Assembly: GCA_016212735.1 (NCBI GenBank)
Contig: JACRDZ010000193.1
Span: 1-10,925, forward strand
Origin: Candidatus Firestoneibacteriota bacterium
GTDB taxonomy: Bacteria > JACRDZ01
Length of the DNA: 10,925 nt
Direction: 5' to 3'
Positions within the stretch are counted from its first letter, which is position 1. Each line of letters opens with the position of its first letter. This document shows positions 7,395 to 10,925 of the stretch, piece after piece. Made by a program: the position numbers and the translations under genes. The notes under the pieces are model-generated. The model saw nothing but the letters and a program-made list of their open reading frames with translations. It was not told the origin of the DNA and made no database searches.

Positions 7395-8303
7395 ATGAGC
7401 GTTCTTGTTGTCGGAACTATGGGTATTGATTCTGTTGAAACACCTTTCGGCAGAGTAGATGAGGTTTTGGGTGGGTCAGCCACATATGCTTCTCTAGCAG
7501 CAAGTTTTTTTACTCAACCTAAAATGGTAAGTGTAATTGGGACAGATTTCCCCGAAGATTATATAAAAATACTGCGTAAAAAAAATATTGATGTAGAAGG
7601 AATTCAAAAAATATCTGGAAAAACTTTCAGATGGACAGGAATTTATAAAGACGATCTTAATGTGGCAAATACACTTAAAACAGAATTAAATGTTCTGGAA
7701 GAATTCAAAGCAATTGTCCCGAAATCATATAGAGATACAAAATATGTACTTCTTGGGAATATTGATCCTGAATTACAGTTGAAAGTTATCAAGCAAATGA
7801 CAAATCCAAAGCTTATTATCGGGGATACTATGAATTTTTGGATTGCATATAAAAGAAACGAACTTTTAAAAACTTTAAAAAAATTACATGTTCTGGTGAT
7901 TAATGATTCCGAAGCAAGACAGTTAGCCAATGAACCGAATTTAGTAAAAGCAGCAGGTATTATAAGAAAAATGGGTCCAAAAATATTAATAATAAAAAAA
8001 GGCGAACATGGAGCATTGATGTTTTCAGAAAAAACTCTTTTTGCTTCATCAGCTTATCCTCTGGAAGAAATTTTTGATCCAACAGGAGCTGGTGATTGCT
8101 TTGCAGGAGGTTTTATCGGGTATCTTGCAAAAAACGAAGATATAAGTGAACGCAGTATGCGTAGAGCCATTGTTCATGGCAGTGTGATAGCATCTTTTAA
8201 TGTGGAAGATTTCAGCGTAAATAAACTGATTAAAATAAAAGCAAATGATATTGTTAAACGTTTTAAAGATTTCCGTAAATTCTCGCATTTTGATGATATA
8301 TAG
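7395..8303 (+). CDS. PfkB/ribokinase-family kinase, substrate unknown
   Basis: This is a cytoplasmic ATP-dependent kinase of the ribokinase superfamily, whose members phosphorylate sugars, nucleosides or similar alcohols. The 302-residue protein has the N-terminal substrate-side glycine pair in VLGGSATYASLAAS (residues 24-37), an NDSE motif (N170-E173) like the family NxxE, the KKGEHGA segment at 201-207, and the signature DPTGAGDCFAGGF (228-240) with D234 as the expected catalytic base. ATG 7395 is preceded by AGGAG at 7382-7386. The gene lies 19 nt after lipA and 17 nt before the deacetylase gene, so the three are probably cotranscribed. The motifs do not identify the substrate: fructose-6-phosphate, ribose and adenosine are all possible, and I would not name one. 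Proximity to a GlcNAc-malate-type deacetylase raises the possibility of an amino-sugar or glycoside substrate, but that is speculation. Confidence 0.92.
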   Translation: MSVLVVGTMGIDSVETPFGRVDEVLGGSATYASLAASFFTQPKMVSVIGTDFPEDYIKILRKKNIDVEGIQKISGKTFRWTGIYKDDLNVANTLKTELNVLEEFKAIVPKSYRDTKYVLLGNIDPELQLKVIKQMTNPKLIIGDTMNFWIAYKRNELLKTLKKLHVLVINDSEARQLANEPNLVKAAGIIRKMGPKILIIKKGEHGALMFSEKTLFASSAYPLEEIFDPTGAGDCFAGGFIGYLAKNEDISERSMRRAIVHGSVIASFNVEDFSVNKLIKIKANDIVKRFKDFRKFSHFDDI

Positions 8304-8306
8304 AAT

Positions 8307-8311
8307 GGAGG
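8307..8311 (+). promoter_or_regulatory. Ribosome binding site supporting a TTG start of the deacetylase
   Basis: GGAGG sits nine bases before TTG 8321, just after the stop of the kinase gene. It justifies TTG as the start, which keeps the N-terminal strand leading into the zinc-binding AHRDD motif. Confidence 0.75.
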
Positions 8312-8320
8312 AATAAAAAT

Positions 8321-9031
8321 TTGAAGTTAGATGTTTTAGCTATAGGTGCACATAGAGATGATATTGAACTTTCCTGCGGCGGAACAATAATAAAATTGGT
8401 AGATCAGGGTTATAATGTCGGGATTCTGGATCTTACTCGCGGTGAAGCAGGGACAAGAGGCTCAGCAAGACAGAGAGAAAAAGAAGCAAATAACGCTGCA
8501 AAATGTATGGGGATTAAAGTAAGGGAAAATTTAGGATTACCGGATGCATGGGTAACAAATACAAAAATTACTAAAATGAAACTTATTAAAATATTGAGAA
8601 AATACCAGGCTGAAACGGTTATAATTCCATTCTGGCAGGATCGGCATCCAGATCATTATAATACAAGTATTTTAAGTTATGAAGCATGTTTTTTGTCAGG
8701 ACTGGAAAAAATTAAAATCCATGGTAAAGCTTATCGTCCCAAAAATATAATTTATTATCTTGCGTTTAAGGGAATTGATCCCTCTTTTATAGTAGATATT
8801 ACAGATCAATTCAAGCGTAAAATAGAAGCAATAAAATGTTATAAATCACAATTCACAGATTCAATAAAAGGAGAAAAAATATTTTGGTCAAATAAAGATA
8901 TTTTTGAATTTCAAGAATCACATGCAAGAATATGCGGAGCATTGATAGGGAAAAAATATGGAGAAGCATTTCTATTAAAAAAGCCTCAGGAAATAGAAAA
9001 TATAATGAAAATAAAAGGTAAGTTTATTTAA
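8321..9031 (+). CDS. bshB1: PIG-L family deacetylase, BshB1-like (bacillithiol biosynthesis)
   Basis: Enzymes of this family remove an acetyl group from N-acetylglucosamine conjugates. BshB1 acts on GlcNAc-malate, the second step of bacillithiol synthesis in the cytoplasm. The 236-residue product has the zinc site expected of the family: H11 and D14 in AIGAHRDDIE, and H112 in DRHPDH, with D13 as the likely general base. DLTRGEAGTRGSARQREKEA and NLGLPDAWV match the BshB1 subgroup better than the mycothiol-type MshB or sugar-lipid deacetylases. The usual AHPDD reads AHRDD; the metal ligands are intact, so activity is expected. The start is TTG, supported by GGAGG at 8307-8311. The 3' end overlaps the convergent bactofilin gene by 8 bp. 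BshA and BshC are not in the window, so a pathway role is likely but not shown. A different GlcNAc conjugate as substrate remains possible. Confidence 0.88.
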   Translation: MKLDVLAIGAHRDDIELSCGGTIIKLVDQGYNVGILDLTRGEAGTRGSARQREKEANNAAKCMGIKVRENLGLPDAWVTNTKITKMKLIKILRKYQAETVIIPFWQDRHPDHYNTSILSYEACFLSGLEKIKIHGKAYRPKNIIYYLAFKGIDPSFIVDITDQFKRKIEAIKCYKSQFTDSIKGEKIFWSNKDIFEFQESHARICGALIGKKYGEAFLLKKPQEIENIMKIKGKFI

Positions 9032-9464
9032 TGCTGTTCATCTCTTCAGGAACAGATTCAAAAGTATTATGAGTAAGCTGTGGGATAGACTCTTTCATGT
9101 TTTTTCTTGTATTCATTGTACACATGCCTTCAAATATAACTCCTTCTTCAATACTGATTCGCGGAGTATTAATATTTCCCTGTAGTTTTGCAGGAGAGAT
9201 AAGCTCCAGTTTGGTTTTTGCAAGTATATTACCTTTGACTTTACCTCCTATTATAACACTACCTATATCTATATCTGCATGAATATCTCCGCTTTTACCT
9301 ATATAAAGCGTCCCTTTGCTTTTTATTTTACCTTTAAACTGGCCGTCTATTCTAATATTCCCATCGCTAACCATTTCTCCATGGAATTTAGCACCAGGGC
9401 CTAAAAGTGTACCAATTTTAGCACTGTTATCGAGCCTTGTTTCACGATCTTGAACAACTGCCAT
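9024..9464 (-). CDS. Bactofilin (polymer-forming cytoskeletal protein, DUF583)
   Basis: Bactofilins are right-handed beta-helical proteins that polymerise without nucleotides into cytoplasmic filaments, often under the inner membrane, where they localise cell-wall enzymes. The 146-residue protein has a short disordered head, then a core at about residues 22-115 with the short glycine-punctuated strands of the family (SDGNIRIDGQFKGKI, TLYIGKSGDIHADI, VIIGGKVKGNI, ISIEEGVIFEG), and a polar tail. The normal ATG start is preceded by AGGAG nine bases upstream on the minus strand. It lies 44 nt after the M23 peptidase gene on the same strand and is probably cotranscribed with it. The pairing of a bactofilin with an M23 peptidase recurs in curved and helical bacteria such as Helicobacter and Hyphomonas, and suggests a joint role in cell shape. 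Its 3' end overlaps the deacetylase gene by 8 bp. Confidence 0.95.
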   Translation of the reverse strand: MAVVQDRETRLDNSAKIGTLLGPGAKFHGEMVSDGNIRIDGQFKGKIKSKGTLYIGKSGDIHADIDIGSVIIGGKVKGNILAKTKLELISPAKLQGNINTPRISIEEGVIFEGMCTMNTRKNMKESIPQLTHNTFESVPEEMNSIK

Positions 9465-9508
9465 ATTAATAATCTCCTAATCCGAAATTATATTATAATC
9501 TGATGAAT

Positions 9509-10450
9509 TTATTCAATAAGATATTTACGCGGAGAGATTTTTTCACCTTTTACAATTATTTCATAGTGCAAATGAGGTCTAATACTTTGACCGGAATTAC
9601 CTAATGTTGCAATTACCTGACCGCGTTTAACTCGCTGACCTGTTCTTACATTTAATTTTTCATTATGCCCATAGAAAGTTTTAAATCCATAACTATGATC
9701 AATAATAACGATATTGCCAAAATTCCTTTTAAACCCTGCAAATTCAACAATTCCATCTGCTGTAGCTTTTACCGGGGATCCAATCATTGCAGAAATATCA
9801 ATACCTTCATGCATTTCAGTTCCACCTGTAAAAGGTGATATACGACGTCCATATTCAGATATAATCCATCCTTTTAATGGCCATATAGATGGTGTAGAAT
9901 TTAAAAGATCTTCCTGTTCTTCAAGAAATCCCTGCAATTCCTGGAAGCTTTCTTTCTGTAGGATAAATTCTCTTAAAATTTGTTTGTAAGGACTTGATCC
10001 CGGAGGAAGATTAAGTAAAGATCTTGGACTTGTATACATTTTTTCTTTAAGAATTGATATATCTTCTTTTGTTACAGGCCCACCCTGTCCACCAACATCT
10101 TTTTTTTCTTCATCCTTATTTCTTAATTTCAGACCTGTCATTATTCGAAGTTTATTATCAAATTTTTTAAGCTGAACAAGTATTTTATTTAAATCTTTTA
10201 GTTCCAATTCTTGAGATTTTTTATCTTCTTCAAGCATTTTATTTTTTTTGATAAGCTCAGCATTATAAGGTTTTAAATTAACAACTTCTCCTCTTAAATT
10301 TGTATAATCATATATGAAATATATAGAGGCAAGAAGCGAAACAGCAAGAATACCACCTAATGTATAAATATAAGTTAAGGGTATTTTGAAATTATGGACT
10401 TCTCCATTAGTATGCGGTACAACCATTATTGTTAATGGTTCTTTTTTCAT
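9509..10450 (-). CDS. Membrane-anchored M23 (LytM) peptidoglycan endopeptidase
   Basis: M23 metallopeptidases cut peptide cross-links of peptidoglycan in the periplasm. The 313-residue protein has a short cytoplasmic head (LTIMVVPHTNGEVHNFKIPL) and one transmembrane helix at about residues 26-47. A charged predicted coiled coil (about 52-105) and a linker follow. The LytM domain at about 190-313 has all zinc and catalytic residues: H214 and D218 in HEGID, H262 in YGHN, and HLH with H293 and H295. It therefore looks active, unlike degenerate LytM activators such as EnvC. The start is ATG with purine-rich AGGGAGAG upstream, and a near-consensus promoter lies 57-85 bp before it. It is the first gene of a pair with bactofilin, whose filament probably positions it. 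The head and single helix could be the contact point with bactofilin on the inner membrane, but this is inferred from studied pairs. Confidence 0.95.
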   Translation of the reverse strand: MKKEPLTIMVVPHTNGEVHNFKIPLTYIYTLGGILAVSLLASIYFIYDYTNLRGEVVNLKPYNAELIKKNKMLEEDKKSQELELKDLNKILVQLKKFDNKLRIMTGLKLRNKDEEKKDVGGQGGPVTKEDISILKEKMYTSPRSLLNLPPGSSPYKQILREFILQKESFQELQGFLEEQEDLLNSTPSIWPLKGWIISEYGRRISPFTGGTEMHEGIDISAMIGSPVKATADGIVEFAGFKRNFGNIVIIDHSYGFKTFYGHNEKLNVRTGQRVKRGQVIATLGNSGQSIRPHLHYEIIVKGEKISPRKYLIE

Positions 10451-10506
10451 ATTGCCTGCTCTCTCCCTTAAATATTTATTGATTTTATAAATTTAGAATT
10501 TAAAAA

Positions 10507-10535
10507 ATTATAATATATAAAAAAAAGAAAGTCAA
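10507..10535 (-). promoter_or_regulatory. Strong sigma70-type promoter for the M23-bactofilin operon
   Basis: On the minus strand TTGACT (10535-10530) is followed after exactly 17 nt by TATAAT (10512-10507). Transcription should start near 10500, giving a leader of about 50 nt. The hexamers and spacing are identical to those of the lpdA promoter. Confidence 0.8.
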
Positions 10536-10676
10536 GCAAAAAATCCCTAAAATATTTTTTTACATTCGGGTAATATTACTGTAATTCCATCTACTATTTT
10601 ACTCGACTTTCTCTTTTAGTCTCAAAAATCATTGCAGCTGTAATGCGCAAAGTGTAAACCAACTATGCAGTACTTA

Positions 10677-10925
10677 TTAAATCAAAAAATACGCCAGTAC
10701 ACTTATGAACGCATCTATTCGTATTTTACTGTCAGTCCAGTGCCATATCGGATGTAATGAGATTATTCTATGATCTTTTTCGGTTTCTGATATTAATTTT
10801 ATGTTTTCTTTTGAGTTATTTCCTTTATCAAATGTTATTTTTATCTTCCCTGCTTCTTTTATTAATTTGTGATATCTCTCAATCAATTTGCTCATGGCTG
10901 TTGGAAATAATGTGGCATCATGTGT
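10677..10925 (-). pseudogene. IS1634-type transposase remnant with internal deletion
   Basis: The reading frame is open to the window edge: before ATG 10895 it reads THDATLFPTA, so this ATG is not a true start. The first part, with LIERYHKLI and ITFDKGNNSKENI, matches the mid-protein DKGNNS region of IS1634-type (IS4-related) DDE transposases. The second part, HPIWHWTDSKIRIDAFISVLAYFL, matches the segment near the C-terminus. In intact members I expect roughly 200 residues between these two segments; here only about 15 separate them. A large in-frame internal deletion therefore seems likely, between KENIKLIS and HRIISL. The protein then stops at 10677, short of the usual end. No further transposase sequence is recognisable in 10536-10676. 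The element is dead, and its 5' part lies beyond the window. Confidence 0.72.

Noticed and set aside
9034..9055. A terminator hairpin (CTGTTC/GAACAG) between the convergent genes
   Set aside because: The stem has only six pairs with a 10-nt loop, lies inside the bactofilin coding region, and no U-run follows on either strand.
10526..10612. Inverted 8-mers AGAAAGTC/GACTTTCT beside the M23 promoter as an IS end pair
   Set aside because: Eight-nt arms about 70 bp apart are too weak in AT-rich sequence, and one arm overlaps a convincing promoter -35 box.

Overview
This is an AT-rich bacterial chromosome segment carrying eight apparently intact genes, with an insertion-sequence remnant cut by each window edge. 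The gene set suggests a diderm bacterium, possibly of the FCB group or a related uncultured phylum. The clues are a bacillithiol-type deacetylase, a bactofilin paired with a membrane-anchored M23 peptidase, and a large exported protein built from BamB-like and TolB-like beta-propellers. Low GC, frequent TTG starts and strong GGAGG ribosome sites fit, but the phylum cannot be fixed from sequence reading alone.

Left edge (1-539): the frameshifted C-terminal end of an ISKra4-type transposase, followed by AT-rich sequence and a GC-rich candidate IS terminus at 431-455. A weak promoter-like pair lies in front of rsfS.

Plus-strand block 1 (555-4910): rsfS (ribosome silencing factor, probably starting at TTG 555), then 24 nt later a 1336-residue exported protein. 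That protein has a signal peptide, an eight-repeat PQQ-type propeller, a TolB/PD40 propeller, a TPR region and a second six-repeat TolB/PD40 propeller. It is the least explained gene here.

Plus-strand block 2 (4923-9031): a consensus-like sigma70 promoter drives lpdA (dihydrolipoyl dehydrogenase). Then come lipA (lipoyl synthase), a PfkB-family kinase of unknown substrate and a BshB1-like deacetylase. lpdA and lipA are separated by 94 nt holding an 11-bp-stem inverted repeat and a possible internal promoter. The last three genes are tightly packed (19 and 17 nt gaps). The block links lipoyl cofactor synthesis and recycling with a probable bacillithiol step.

Minus-strand block 3 (10535-9024): a promoter with the same hexamers and spacing as that of lpdA drives an M23 (LytM) peptidase and then a bactofilin, a pairing associated with cell-shape control. 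The bactofilin gene ends tail to tail with the deacetylase gene, overlapping it by 8 bp.

Right edge (10677-10925): a minus-strand IS1634-type transposase remnant that appears to have lost a large internal section and its C-terminus.

No RNA gene, CRISPR array, phage gene or classical defence system was seen. The strongest candidates for something undescribed are the three-propeller/TPR exported protein and the pairing of a PfkB kinase with a BshB1-like deacetylase.
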